A stretch of DNA of 64,000 nt from JACRCT01 sp049841135 (GTDB lineage: Bacteria; Myxococcota; Myxococcia; Myxococcales; UBA5297), in assembly GCA_049841135.1 (NCBI GenBank), contig JASGHK010000008.1:372001-436000 (forward strand), in the 5' to 3' direction. Positions within the stretch are counted from its first letter, which is position 1. Every line of letters begins with the position of its first letter. Shown piece by piece: positions 48,455-59,400 of this stretch. Made by a program: the position numbers and the translations under genes. A model generated the notes under the pieces. The model searched no databases, was not told where the DNA came from, and was given only the letters and a program-made list of their open reading frames with translations.

Positions 48455-51400
48455 AACACGCCGATGCTGAAGTGGGGGACGACCATCCCCTCCTGCAGCG
48501 TACGGTCCGGTGTCAGGTTGATCCCTACGTCCAGCGCCGCCGGTCCGATGGGCGTGACGAAGCGGATACCTGCACCCACGGAGTAGCGCAGCTGCAGCCG
48601 CAGCAGGTCGAAGTACTTCTGGTCGAGCCACAAGTTGCCGGTGTCGAAGAAGAGCGCCCCCTCGAGCGCACCGGTGATGGGGAAGCGCAGCTCCGCGCGC
48701 CCCAGCATGAAGAGCTCGCCGCCTTCCGAGAGCAGCTGCTGGCCGCGGCTGACGCTGCAGCCGGTCTTGTTGAGGATGGCGTCGCACTGCGCGATCTCGT
48801 CCCGCAGGATCTGCCGCTGGTCCTCGGCCACGATGCCGTCGTCCAGGAAGCCGCGCATGGTGGTCGCGCCGCCCAGGAAGAAGCGCTTGGAGACCGGCGT
48901 CTCGGAGTCCACCTGAGGGTTTAAGTGGAAGACCATGCCCCCCCGCAGTGACAGCGCCAGCACGACTCGGCGCCAGAGGGGGACATAGCCGTTGGCCTGC
49001 AGAGTGGCCTTGATGAGCGACGTGTGCGGCTCGCGCTTGGGCCCGTTCTCAGGGCCTATCGACCCGCCGAGCGAGGTGACGTACTCGGTGCTGGCGAGAA
49101 CCAGCAGGCCCCGATGTGGGTTGGCGGGGTCGTCGCGCAGGTCCCAGCTCACCGAGGGGCGCAGCGAGAAGAGCGCCGTGAAGCCTTCGGGGAAGCGCAG
49201 GCGCTCCGTGTCGGCGCGCGAGAGCCCTACGAGCGCCCCGGTGATCCACACGTAGTCGCCCATGACCTCGGCGGCGAGCCCCGCGGAGATGCCCTTGGGC
49301 CCGGTGACGTCCGCGCCCAGGATGGCGCCGGTGCGCATGGCGTCGAAGGCCGGGCGGTTGACCAGCTCGTGGATAAGCTCCAGGCGCACGCCCGTCTCCA
49401 CCGGCAGGAACTGCAGTACGCGCGGATACTGCAGCGACAGGTTGATACGCCGACCCAGCGCCCGGTCGGCGCTGCGCTGCTTGGCGGCGCTGGAGAGAGC
49501 GACGTAGCCCAGGTTGAAGAAGTTGAGCTTGGCCCGGCCGGAGAACTGCAGCGCCCGGCCGAAGAGGTTGACCTTGCTGTACTCCAGGAAGAACCGGGGC
49601 CCTTCGACGAACGAGTAGCCGGCGCCCAAGGTGATGGCCTGCGTGGCGCGCTCGTCGACGGTAACGAAGACGTCCTTGGTCTCGTCGGGCACCTCCGGCG
49701 CGTTCATGCGCAGCGACACCGCCTTGAAGATGCCCAGGCGCACGAGGTTGCGCTGGCTCTGCGCCAGGTCCTCGGGGTCGAGCAGCGCGCCCTCCTCGAC
49801 CGACAGGGCGCTGCGCACCACGTCTTCGGCGGTGCGCCCGGTGCCCTGCACCAGGATCCGCCCGACGCGGACCTTGGGGCCGGCGGCGATGCGGAACTCC
49901 ACCGCGGCTTGCGTCTGGTCGGCGTCATAGAGCTCGTCGTCCTCGACCTTGGCGAAGACGTAGCCCTCCCGCCCCAGTGCCTTCTGGATCGCCTGGCGCG
50001 AGTTCTCCACGTCCAGCGAGTTGAGCGGCTTTCCCTTCTTGAGCGCGACGAACGCGCAGGCCTTCTCCGGGTCCGGCGCCCCCGGGCAGCGCACCTCGGA
50101 GACCAGCGTCTGCGGTCCCTCGTGCACCTGGATGACGACCTGCGCCTCGCGGGTGCGCTCGTCTCGCGAGATGCGCGGCGGCTCCACCTTGGCCGAGAGG
50201 AAGCCGTCGGCGCGGTAGAGCTCCACGATGCGCGTGAGCGCCTGCTGGTAGGCCGGCTCGTACCAGACGGAGGCGGGCTCCGGGGCATAGCGGGCGCGCT
50301 TGCGCGGCGGCCCGCCCGCCAGCACCTCGTCGGGCTTGGCGGGCTCGGGGATGGTCCCCAGGGCGGCCTCCAGGAGCGACTCGTCCAGGCGGTCCCGGAG
50401 GAACTGGGCGTCGAAGTGGGCGTGGCCCACGAAGGTGATGGTCGAGACGCGCAACGGCGCGCCCTCCTCGACGTGGAAGACGATGAAGTTCTTCTTGCGG
50501 TCGGTGCCGCGGACCTCGCTCCAGCGCACCCGGGCCTCGGCGAAGCCCGAGAGCCGGTAGAAGAGCACCAGCCGGTCGGAGAGCTGGCCCAACAGGCCGT
50601 CGTCGAGCGGCTCCTCAGGGTCGTAAGAGAGGCGGCTCTTGAGCTCCGCGTCGCTGAACGCGTCGTTGCCCTGGAACCGGAAGTCCACCGCCGGCCCGGC
50701 GGTGACGGGCAGGCGCACCGTCGCGCCCTGCTCGTCCTCGGACACCTCCGGCGGGCCGAAGCGGGCCCGGTAGTACGCCTCCTCGCGGTAGCGCGCCTTG
50801 AGCGCGGCGATGCCCTTCTCCAGCTTGCCCAGGTTGAGCACGTCGCCCTGGGCCAGCCCCAGCGTCCTGGCAATCTCCTCGATGGGCAGCTGCGGGTCGC
50901 CCGCCACGTGCAGCGCCACCAGGCGGATGGGCTCGCCTTCGCTCACGCGGAAGGTGAGCAGCGTCTCCTTCTGCTCGGTCTCCAGCAGCAGGTGGTCGAT
51001 GCGCGCGCGGGTGTAGCCGATCCGCCGGTAGGCGGCGAGCAGCCGGTCGGTGAGCTTCTCGACGAACTCCGGGTAGTACTCCAGGCGCCGGTCGGGGACG
51101 GCGAGCGCCTTGCGCAGCTCGGCCTCGGAGAGGGCCTTCTGCCCCTCGAAGTCGATGCGGTCGACGTAGGTGCGGCTCTCGGCCTCGACGACGACCTCGA
51201 GCTTGCCGTCCGCGCGCGGCGCGGCGGTGATGACGATGTCCGCGAACCGGCCGGTGCCGTACAGCCGTTCCAGCGTGCGGCGCACGTCCTTCTTCTCCAG
51301 CGGCGTGTTGGGCCGCAGGGTGATGAGCGCGGCCGCCTCCTGGGTGTCCTCGCCCTGGGACAGGTGCAGCTCGACGCTGCCGATGACGCCCGGCGGCGAT

Positions 51401-51597
51401 GCGGCCGGCTCCGGCTCTGGCGCGGAGCTGGTCTCCGTGGCCGGTCCGAGCTCGGACGGAGGCGCGGCGGGAGGGGCAGGCGCCGGCGCCTTCTTGGCGG
51501 CCGCCACCGCGCGAAGCTTGCCCGCGACGGCGCCGGCGGGCGTCGCCCCGAGCAGGAGGCCCAGCACGGCCAGGAAGGTGGCTACTCGAGTTCCCAA
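48451..51597 (-). CDS. Omp85-family protein (TamA/BamA-like) with about seven POTRA domains
   Basis: A 1048-residue outer-membrane assembly protein. Signal peptide, Pro/Ala-rich linker, then roughly seven POTRA modules starting GVIGSVELHL, YVDRIDFEGQ, IRLVALHVAG, VDFRFQGNDAF, RVSTITFVGHA, LVSEVRCPG and VRVGRILVQG. The C-terminal half is the 16-strand barrel with the lid motif FFLGGATTMRGF and a terminal Phe (FSIGVF). Adjacent to tamB, so it may be the TamA partner, but length and POTRA number resemble BamA-type proteins. The best start is TTG 51597, which overlaps the end of tamB and places the signal peptide correctly. Confidence 0.85.
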   Translation of the reverse strand: MGTRVATFLAVLGLLLGATPAGAVAGKLRAVAAAKKAPAPAPPAAPPSELGPATETSSAPEPEPAASPPGVIGSVELHLSQGEDTQEAAALITLRPNTPLEKKDVRRTLERLYGTGRFADIVITAAPRADGKLEVVVEAESRTYVDRIDFEGQKALSEAELRKALAVPDRRLEYYPEFVEKLTDRLLAAYRRIGYTRARIDHLLLETEQKETLLTFRVSEGEPIRLVALHVAGDPQLPIEEIARTLGLAQGDVLNLGKLEKGIAALKARYREEAYYRARFGPPEVSEDEQGATVRLPVTAGPAVDFRFQGNDAFSDAELKSRLSYDPEEPLDDGLLGQLSDRLVLFYRLSGFAEARVRWSEVRGTDRKKNFIVFHVEEGAPLRVSTITFVGHAHFDAQFLRDRLDESLLEAALGTIPEPAKPDEVLAGGPPRKRARYAPEPASVWYEPAYQQALTRIVELYRADGFLSAKVEPPRISRDERTREAQVVIQVHEGPQTLVSEVRCPGAPDPEKACAFVALKKGKPLNSLDVENSRQAIQKALGREGYVFAKVEDDELYDADQTQAAVEFRIAAGPKVRVGRILVQGTGRTAEDVVRSALSVEEGALLDPEDLAQSQRNLVRLGIFKAVSLRMNAPEVPDETKDVFVTVDERATQAITLGAGYSFVEGPRFFLEYSKVNLFGRALQFSGRAKLNFFNLGYVALSSAAKQRSADRALGRRINLSLQYPRVLQFLPVETGVRLELIHELVNRPAFDAMRTGAILGADVTGPKGISAGLAAEVMGDYVWITGALVGLSRADTERLRFPEGFTALFSLRPSVSWDLRDDPANPHRGLLVLASTEYVTSLGGSIGPENGPKREPHTSLIKATLQANGYVPLWRRVVLALSLRGGMVFHLNPQVDSETPVSKRFFLGGATTMRGFLDDGIVAEDQRQILRDEIAQCDAILNKTGCSVSRGQQLLSEGGELFMLGRAELRFPITGALEGALFFDTGNLWLDQKYFDLLRLQLRYSVGAGIRFVTPIGPAALDVGINLTPDRTLQEGMVVPHFSIGVF

Positions 51598-54500
51598 CGG
51601 AGTTTCAGGTCGAGGCCCAGGTCGCCCAGCGAGCTGCTGGTCGACTCGTTGTCCCACTGCATCTGCAGAGAGGTGTTGTCGTTGAAGCGGTACTCGGCCT
51701 GCGCACGGCGCCCCTTGCCGGAGATGACTGGTTGGGAGAGGCGCAGCCGCAGGTTGTCGGTGAGCACCTTGGCCTCCAGCTCGGCGGTCGGCTCGACCAT
51801 CTGGCTCACGTCCGAGTACTGGGTCGAGATGCGCACGTTGAGGTCGCGGATGACGGAGTTCTTGGGCATGAACTTCTTGAGGGTCTTGTCCAGGCCGGAC
51901 GCGTTCATGATGGCCTCGCCGGCCAGGCCCAGGCCGGCCTGGGTGGACATGGCGTTCTCGCTGGTCACCCCCGTGAAGAGCAGCGCCACGATGTCGCCGC
52001 GGCTCAGGGCCGGCTCGCAGGTGAGCACCACCTCCGGGTCCTCCCAGGGGCCGATGGCGTGGAGCAGGACCTTGTAGTCGCGCACCTGCGTCTCGGCGTG
52101 CACGTCGATGTTGTAGGCGATCCGGTCGCGCTCGCGCATGCTGACCGCGCCTCGGCTGATCCAGAACTCGTTGTTGTGGAAGAAGCCGCGCCCGCCCTCC
52201 TCGGCGACGAGCGTCCCCTCCAGGCCCATGTGCACGTTGGTGCCGGTCACGTGCAGCGGCCCCTCGCTCTTGAAGGTGAGCTTGATGATGTTGTTGTCGA
52301 TGCGCGCGCCGCCGCCGCCGGGGACGGTGACGTTCACGTCGTAGCGCAGGTACTCCTCACGCTTCTCGAAGCTCTTGGCCTCGACCCGTCGCCGCTTGGG
52401 GTCGTTGATGAAGGAGTCGAGGTCGAAGTCGTCGGAGTAGCGGAAGCGCACCATGTCCACGTCGCCGGCCAGGGTGAGCGCCCCGGACGTCCCGTAGAGC
52501 GCCATCGCCCCGGAGAAGGTGGTGGGGATGTTCTCGGGGTATTTGAACTGCACCTCGTCGAGCTGGGCCGACAGGTTGTAGCGCTGAGGGACGAAGTCCT
52601 TGAGGACCAGGTCGCCGGAGGCGCGCACCCGGCCGTTGTTGACGGTCCCCTCGACGTCCCGGAGGAAGAGCTTGTTCTGGCTGAACTCGAACTGGCCGGC
52701 CACGTCGCGCCCCTGGGCCGGGGGCATGCGGGTGGTGAAGCGCCCGTTCTCCAGCGAGGCGGCGCCGACCACCTCCGGCTTGCTCGGCGGGCCGGAGACG
52801 GTCGCCGAGACCTGGAACTTGCCGCCGGTCTGCTCGAGCCAGGGCATGACGAGTTCCAGCGCCCGGGCGTCGAAGCTGCCGTCGACCGAGACATCCAGGT
52901 CGCCGTCGAGGACGCCGGCGAGCGTCAGGCGCGTCCCGGCGGTGCCCTTGAGCGTCGCCGCCTTGAGCTCCACCAGCGAGCCCTGGAAGCTGAGCGCGAC
53001 GGGACCCTCGTTCGCGAAGCTCCAGTCGCCCTTGCCGAAGGTCAGCGTGGGCACCCAGAGGTCGCCGCGGGCCTCCTCGTAGCGGATCACGGTGCCGGTG
53101 GCCAAGGCCTCGCCCGCGAGCGCTCCTTTGAGCCCGGAGACGGACGGGAAGTAGTGCCCGAGGTCGGCCGTCGAGGCGGAGATGCCCATGGCGAAGGGCA
53201 TGTCGCCCTCGAAGACCAGGCGCCCGTCGAGGAGCAGGTCCGTGCCCAGCGGCCCCTTCAGGGACATCGTCGTGCGGTCCATCTTCAGGTCCCAGGTACC
53301 GCTGCCCAGCCCGACCCCGAACATCGCCAGGTCCTTGGCCACGACGCTCCCTTGGGCCTGCACGTGGTCGGTCGGGCCGAAGAAGTGGACCTTGGCCTCC
53401 AGGACGCCGCGCATGCCCAGGAAATCGCCGTTGGGCTTGGCCAGGTGCTCGGGGAAGAGCGTGGGCGCGTCGAGGTCGAAGTCCAGGCCCTCGTCGAACA
53501 TCACCTTGCCGGCGAAGGTGAGCTTGCCGCTCGGCCCCTCGAGCTCGATGGGCTCCAGGCTGATGCCCTTGCCGTCCAGCGCGTGGAAGACGAGCCGCCC
53601 GTTGCCAAACTTGCGCTCCAGCCAGGTGAAGTCCTCGAGCCGGGCGTCGACCGTGGCGTGCGGCTCGAGCACCGGGCTGTCGATGCTGGCGGTGCCGCTG
53701 ATGCGCGCCTCGGACTTGCCGCGCAGCGGGTCGAAGATCCAGTGCTCGTCGCCGATGGCCTCGACCAGGTCGGACAGGCGTCCCCCCTCGAAGCTCATGC
53801 TGGCCTTCACCGCCGGCTTGTCGGCGCCCAAGTCGAAGGCTCCCTGGGCGTTGAAGCGCGACCGGCCCTTCAGCACGGTGACCGCAGGAAAGATGAGCGA
53901 GCTGCCGCGCAGCTGGATCTGCGCGTCCACGGCCCCCAGGCTCAGCTTGTGGAAGCGGAAGTCGCGGATGCTGGCCTGGGCGTCGATGCGCGGCTGCCAG
54001 TCCAGCACGCGGATCATGCAGCGGCCCGTGAGCTTGCCGTCGAAGGGGATGCCGATGAGGTGCTTGAGATCGCCGAGGTCGAGCTCGCGTGGAAGGGCCT
54101 CGATGGTGAAGCCCTTGGTGTGCGGCTCGAAGGCCAGCACGGTGTCGTTGTCGATGAAGGTGCCCCGCGGCGTCTTCACGGTGGCCTTGTGCAGGTGCAC
54201 CCGCTCGGTGTTGAAGTCCGCGATGAGGTCCACCCGCGCCTGCTCGAAGTCCAGGACGTGCAGCTTGTCGGGCTGGTCCCAGCCGCCCAGCGTCACGTGG
54301 AAGTCCCTGACGTCGATGCCCGCCGGGCCGCTCAGGTGGAACGGCACGAGCTCGCCCTTGACCTCCACGTGGCCGCTCGCGCGGTAGTCGACCCAGGCGT
54401 GCTTGATGATCAGCTTGTCGAGCAGCTTGCCGAACGGGATCTCCTCCAGGTCCACCGACGCGGAGACCGGGAAGCCCTTGCCCAGGCCGACGGTGCCCGA

Positions 54501-55493
54501 GACGCGGGCCTTGCCGTCGCCCACGCCCAGGTCGAGCTTGCCGATCTTCACCTTGCCCTTGTCCAGGCGCGCCTCGAGGTAGGCGTCCCCGACGTCGAAC
54601 TCCTCGACCTTGGCGCGCGCCAGCGTCACCTCGAGCTCGGCGCTGGGGTTGTCCAGCCCGCCCTCGAGCTTCTTGAGGTTCACCACCGCGTTGCCCGAGA
54701 GCCTGGGGGCCTGCGGCCCGAGGATGGTGGAGGCCAGGTCGAGCGGCAGGTACAGCGTCGCCTCCAGGCCGAAGCTCGGCTCGCACAGGGTCTCGACGTC
54801 GCCGCGGGCGAACAGCGCCAGCTCGCCCAGCGCCACCTCCAGGTGGTTCAAGGTCAGCTTCCTGCGGTCGAGGTCCAGGGCGCTCGAGACGCGCAGGCGC
54901 GACAGCGGCAGCTGTACCTGGCCGGTGCGCACCGTGCCGCGCGGCACGCCCAGCCGGGTCGCGTACGCCCGCCGCGACAGGCGCAGGTCGAGGTCGGCTT
55001 CCTCCAGGTCCACCACCCGGTCGCCGGGGGCGATCACCTTCACGTCCGCACCGTTGACGGCCAGGCTCTCGACCTCCAGCGCCCCCTCCACCGCGTCCAG
55101 GAAGCACCCGGCGCTGGGCTCACGCGGGGAGGTGAAGTCGAGCTTGGACAGGTCCACGCGCACCTTCGGGCGCTCCACTTCGATCCGCTCCAGTGCCAGG
55201 CGTCCGAACAAGAGCTGCAGCGCCCGCACGCGCACCAGCAGCCGGTCGGCGGCGACCAGCGGCTCGGGCGCCCCGTGAGGCGTGGCGCTGAACGAGCGGA
55301 TCTCGACCTCGCCCGACAGGGGGTCCACCTCGCAGCGGCCGAGCGAGACGTCCATCGAGAGCAGCGCCGGCAGCCGGCCCCGTGCCCAGCCGCAGACCTT
55401 CTCGCCCGCCCACTCGGTGCGCAGCACGCCGGCGGCCACGGCCATCAGGCCCAGCAGGAGCAGCACGAGCGTGCGGCCGAAGTGGCGCTTCAT
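51582..55493 (-). CDS. tamB: TamB-like translocation/assembly module protein
   Basis: A 1303-residue inner-membrane anchored AsmA/TamB-type protein. One N-terminal helix (LVLLLLGLMAVAAGVL) is followed by a very long repetitive beta structure and the C-terminal TamB (DUF490) domain (LTCEPALSRGDIVALLFTG, AELEAKVLTDNLRLRLSQP, EYRFNDNTSLQMQWDNE). Such proteins form a hydrophobic groove bridging the periplasm, carrying lipids or helping barrel insertion. The gene ends 16 bases inside the Omp85 start, coupling the pair. ATG 55493 gives the membrane anchor. Confidence 0.9.
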   Translation of the reverse strand: MKRHFGRTLVLLLLGLMAVAAGVLRTEWAGEKVCGWARGRLPALLSMDVSLGRCEVDPLSGEVEIRSFSATPHGAPEPLVAADRLLVRVRALQLLFGRLALERIEVERPKVRVDLSKLDFTSPREPSAGCFLDAVEGALEVESLAVNGADVKVIAPGDRVVDLEEADLDLRLSRRAYATRLGVPRGTVRTGQVQLPLSRLRVSSALDLDRRKLTLNHLEVALGELALFARGDVETLCEPSFGLEATLYLPLDLASTILGPQAPRLSGNAVVNLKKLEGGLDNPSAELEVTLARAKVEEFDVGDAYLEARLDKGKVKIGKLDLGVGDGKARVSGTVGLGKGFPVSASVDLEEIPFGKLLDKLIIKHAWVDYRASGHVEVKGELVPFHLSGPAGIDVRDFHVTLGGWDQPDKLHVLDFEQARVDLIADFNTERVHLHKATVKTPRGTFIDNDTVLAFEPHTKGFTIEALPRELDLGDLKHLIGIPFDGKLTGRCMIRVLDWQPRIDAQASIRDFRFHKLSLGAVDAQIQLRGSSLIFPAVTVLKGRSRFNAQGAFDLGADKPAVKASMSFEGGRLSDLVEAIGDEHWIFDPLRGKSEARISGTASIDSPVLEPHATVDARLEDFTWLERKFGNGRLVFHALDGKGISLEPIELEGPSGKLTFAGKVMFDEGLDFDLDAPTLFPEHLAKPNGDFLGMRGVLEAKVHFFGPTDHVQAQGSVVAKDLAMFGVGLGSGTWDLKMDRTTMSLKGPLGTDLLLDGRLVFEGDMPFAMGISASTADLGHYFPSVSGLKGALAGEALATGTVIRYEEARGDLWVPTLTFGKGDWSFANEGPVALSFQGSLVELKAATLKGTAGTRLTLAGVLDGDLDVSVDGSFDARALELVMPWLEQTGGKFQVSATVSGPPSKPEVVGAASLENGRFTTRMPPAQGRDVAGQFEFSQNKLFLRDVEGTVNNGRVRASGDLVLKDFVPQRYNLSAQLDEVQFKYPENIPTTFSGAMALYGTSGALTLAGDVDMVRFRYSDDFDLDSFINDPKRRRVEAKSFEKREEYLRYDVNVTVPGGGGARIDNNIIKLTFKSEGPLHVTGTNVHMGLEGTLVAEEGGRGFFHNNEFWISRGAVSMRERDRIAYNIDVHAETQVRDYKVLLHAIGPWEDPEVVLTCEPALSRGDIVALLFTGVTSENAMSTQAGLGLAGEAIMNASGLDKTLKKFMPKNSVIRDLNVRISTQYSDVSQMVEPTAELEAKVLTDNLRLRLSQPVISGKGRRAQAEYRFNDNTSLQMQWDNESTSSSLGDLGLDLKLRWELE

Positions 55494-55531
55494 CGCGTCG
55501 CCGGCAGCGCCCGGACCAAAAGAGTTGCGGC

Positions 55532-56485
55532 CTAGGCCTGCTTGAGCCCTTCCAGGTAGCGGTCGATCTCCCCGAGGTCGACCTTCGGTCCGGGAGCAGG
55601 CCGGTCGCCCTTGGCGGGGGCCGGGGCGGCGCTCATGCGCTCCTTGGCCTTGGCATCGGCGGCCGGCACGACGGCCTCGAGGCCCAGGTCCTTGGCCACG
55701 CGCTCGAGCAGCTTGGCGTCCACCGCGTCGCGCTTGGCCACGAACGCCTCGAACAGCGCGTTGTCGCACAGCGTGTTGATGACCCGCGGCGTGCCGCCCG
55801 AGTACCGGTGGACCGCGTGGACGGCCTCGACGGTGAACGGGTTGCGCGGGGCGCCGGCCAGGCGCAGCCGGTGCTTGACGTAGGCCTCGGTCGACTCCTG
55901 CGAGAACGGCTCGAGCTTGTAGCGCAGCGCCACCCGCTGGGCGAGCGGCGGGTCGAGCTTGAGGTTCTGCTCGATCTCCGGGAGCCCGAAGAAGACGAAG
56001 GAGAGCAGCTTGTGGCCGGGGACCTCCAGGTTGAGCATCCCGCGGAACTCCTCCATCAGCTCGCGGGTCTGCAGCATCTGGGCTTCGTCGATGAGGACGA
56101 CGGCCTTCTTGCCCGACTCGTGGATCTGGTAGAGGCGCTGGTAGAGCTGGCTGAGCAGCGCCAGCTTCTCCTCGGCGGGCCGCTCCACCCCCATCTGGAG
56201 GGCGATGCGCTTGAGCAGCCAGCTGGCGGTGATGCCGCTGTGGATGATGACCAGCAGCGCCGCCTCGTACTCCTGCTCGGGCAGCGAGTCGAGCAGCCTG
56301 CGTGCGAGCGTCGTCTTGCCCGCGCCGATGTCGCCCACCAGCACCGCCAGGCCCTTCATGTACGAGACGGCATGCATCAGGCGGGTGAGGGCCTGCGAGT
56401 GCTGGACGCTGTTGTAGTAGAAGCGGCTCACCGGGGCGTTGGAGAACGGCTCCTGCGAGAGCCCGAAGTGCTCGAGATAGGTCAT
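55532..56485 (-). CDS. ExeA-like AAA+ ATPase
   Basis: A 317-residue AAA+ protein of the ExeA/general-secretion ATPase type. It starts YLEHFGLSQEPFSNAPVSRFYY, has Walker A GDIGAGKTT, Walker B VVLIDEAQML and a winged region (YSGGTPRVINTLCDNAL). The usual peptidoglycan-binding tail is missing; the C-terminus is an Ala/Pro/Lys linker ending IDRYLEGLKQA. It sits between the SgmX-like gene and tamB, 10 bp after the former. Role in type IV pilus or envelope assembly inferred from location. Confidence 0.82.
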   Translation of the reverse strand: MTYLEHFGLSQEPFSNAPVSRFYYNSVQHSQALTRLMHAVSYMKGLAVLVGDIGAGKTTLARRLLDSLPEQEYEAALLVIIHSGITASWLLKRIALQMGVERPAEEKLALLSQLYQRLYQIHESGKKAVVLIDEAQMLQTRELMEEFRGMLNLEVPGHKLLSFVFFGLPEIEQNLKLDPPLAQRVALRYKLEPFSQESTEAYVKHRLRLAGAPRNPFTVEAVHAVHRYSGGTPRVINTLCDNALFEAFVAKRDAVDAKLLERVAKDLGLEAVVPAADAKAKERMSAAPAPAKGDRPAPGPKVDLGEIDRYLEGLKQA

Positions 56486-56495
56486 GGGCTGGCCG

Positions 56496-59400
56496 TCACA
56501 CGTACCCTATCTTGCCGGTCCTCTTGCCTGTCCCGCCCGCCTTGGGGTCGGGCTTCTCGGGCCCGGTCGCGCTCTCGGGCTTGGCCGCGGGCTTGGCGGT
56601 CGAGCCATTGGCCGGGCGGCTGGGCTTGGCGGCGGCCGGAGCGGGCTCGACGGCGCCGGCCGCGACCAGCCGGTCGAGGGCCTCGCCCACCTGCCGGAAG
56701 TCGGGGTCGGTCTTCTGGACCTTGCGCAGCTGCGCGAGGGCCTCGCCGAGCTTGCCCATCTTCTCGAAGACCAGGCCCAGGTCGAACTGGACGGCCTTGG
56801 CCGTGTCCGGGGTCACCTGCGGCAGCGCCAGCGCGCGTTGGAAGGCCTCGGCGGCGTCCGCCAGCTCGTCGCGCTCGAGGCGGCAGGTGCCGACCATGGC
56901 GAGAGCCTCGAGCTCCTTCTTCTTGCCGGCCGCAGCGGACGCGGCCTGCTCGAACTCGCCGATGGCGTCGTCGATGAGTCCCATCTCCTTGTAGGCAATG
57001 CCCAGGTCGAAGTGGGTCTCGACGTCTTCGGGCTTGACCACCTTCTTCAGGCCCTTCTTGAACTCGCCGAAGACGTCCTCGACCGACACCTGGAAGTCGT
57101 CGGTGGCCGGCGCGATGGGCCCGCCCAAGTCGCCCAGGTCCTCCTTGGCGAGCTCGCTGGCGAGGTCGAAGGCGCCGTCGGTGCTGGTCTCGGCAATCGC
57201 CGGGATGTCGGACTCGGGCGGCGTCTCGTTCTCGTCGGTGCTGCTCTTGGGCCCGGTCTCGAGCTCCTCCAGCCGGGCCATCAGCTCCTTGGCGCGGGCC
57301 GAGCCAGGGTAGGCCAGCATCACCGTCTCGAGGATCTCGCGAGCCTCCTCGAGCATCCCCTGGTCCATGAAGAAGGCGGCCTCGTCCAGCTCGTCCTGGG
57401 CCCCTTCCTCGTCCTCTCCCTCGGGTTCTGGCTCCGGCGCGGGCTTGGGCGTCGGCTTGACCGGCTCAGGCTTGGAGGCTGGCTTGGCAGGGGCCGCCTT
57501 GGCCTCGGGCTTGACCGGAGCAGCGGGCTTTGCGGCGGCCTTGGGCTCCGACTTGGCGGCCTTGGGCTCGGGCTTGGGGAGGTCGACTGGGGTCGTGGCG
57601 CTCGACGCCTTGGTGGGCTCGGGCTTGCGGGCTCCCACCGGAGTGGCGCTCGAGGCTTTGGCGGCCGAGTCGAGCACCTCCTGCGCATTGCGCAGGTTCG
57701 GCTGCGTCTTGGGTGAATGGGCGCTCTTGCTGGCGAGCGTCGGCAGGACGGAGGTCGGCTCGTCATCGGAGCCTTCGTCCAGCGGCTGGCCTTCCAGGGA
57801 GGACGGCTCGGGCTGCTGGACGACGGCGCCGAAGCTCTTGCGGATGACCCGCGGTCCGGCCGACTGCATCAACAGCATCGGCAGGTCGGCGACCCGGGTC
57901 GCCTCGTTCTGCCCGTCCTCGTCCTCGGGGGCCCGGCGCGCGGCCGCGGGCATCGTCTGCCGGCCAGGCATCGTCGGGTGCAGCTCGATCTCGCCGTCGT
58001 CGCCGCGGAGGGCGTTGGGGCCCTCGAGCGCGTCGCCCAGCTCCTCCGGCCCCCCCAGCTGCGCGCGCTGGTCGCCCAGGTCCTGCGCGTCGAACTGCTC
58101 CTCGGGTGGGACGGCGAACTCGGCGCTGCTGTGCTCGATCTCGACTTCCTCGTCGCCGGGCTGCGCCGCCGCAGCCAGGGCCGGGTCGAGCTCCGCCGGG
58201 GCCAGGTCCTGGAACGAGGCGTCGGGCCCATCCTCGAGCGAGGCTTCGGCGACGGAATCCCCCTCGAAGCCCGGGTCGACGAGCGGCTCCTGGTCCACCA
58301 GCTCCGGGGAAGCTCTCGGCGCTGGCCAGCGCCAGCTCGTCGTCGCCGGGGCCGGCGATGAGCTCCTCGTCGGATGGCGACTCGGCCAAAAGCTCGGGGC
58401 CGTCGACCTGAGGCTCCTCCGAGGCCAGCGACTCGGCGGCGGCGTCGAGCGCGGCGTCGTCGCTGTTGGCGATGCTCACCGCTGCCAGGTCGACCGGGTG
58501 CTCGGGCTCCGGCGCCACCTCGACCGCCTCGTCCGCAGCCTCGACGAGGATGGCGTCCTCTTCGATCTCGGCAACCTCTTCGACCGGGGCCAGGCCTCCC
58601 ACGGCGTTGAGGAACCCGGGGATCTCGGGGTGGGTCGGCTCCTTCTCGCACAGCTTCTGCAGCGCCGTCCGGGCGCGGTCCAGCTCGTTGCGGGCGATGC
58701 AGGTGCGCACCACCCGCGTCAGGCTGTCGAGCGCGGCCTGGACGTTGCCGCTGGCGGCGAAGAGGTCGGCCGCCTTCTCATGGGCGTCGACCGAGTCCGG
58801 GTCGATGGCGAACACCTTCTTGAGGTGCTCGATGGCCTTCTCGTGCAGACCGTACTTGACGTAGACGTCGGTCTCGGTCAGCAGCCGCGGGATCTGGTCG
58901 GCGGCAGGCTTGGCCGCAGGCGAAGCGGCCTGCTGGGCGGGCCTGGAGGGCTGCGCCGTGGCCTGGGCCACGGGTTGAGCGACCGGGGCCGCGGGCTGCG
59001 CAGCGGGCGCTTGTGCGGCGAAGCGCGAGCGGACGTCAGGGTCCTCCGGCGCCAGGTCCTGGATCTTGCGCCAGGTCTCGCGCTCCTCGTCGACGCGGTC
59101 CTGCTCGTCGTAGATCTTGGCGAGCTCCTTGTAGACCGAGACCGTCTTGGCGATCTGCCCGAGGTCCTTGAAGGCCTGGGCGAGCATCGTGAGCGTCTCG
59201 ACGTCCTTGGGGTCCGCCTTGAAGCAGATCTGCAGCTTGGCCAGTGCGCGCTTGGTGTCCTGCTTGGTCAGGTAGATGTTGGCCAGCTCGCGCGTCAAGT
59301 CGAGGTTGTTCGGGTCGAGGAAGACCAGGCGCTCGGCGACCTTGATGTAGTCGTCGACCCGGTTGTTGCGCTTGAGGTACTCCGCGGCCCGCCCGAACTC

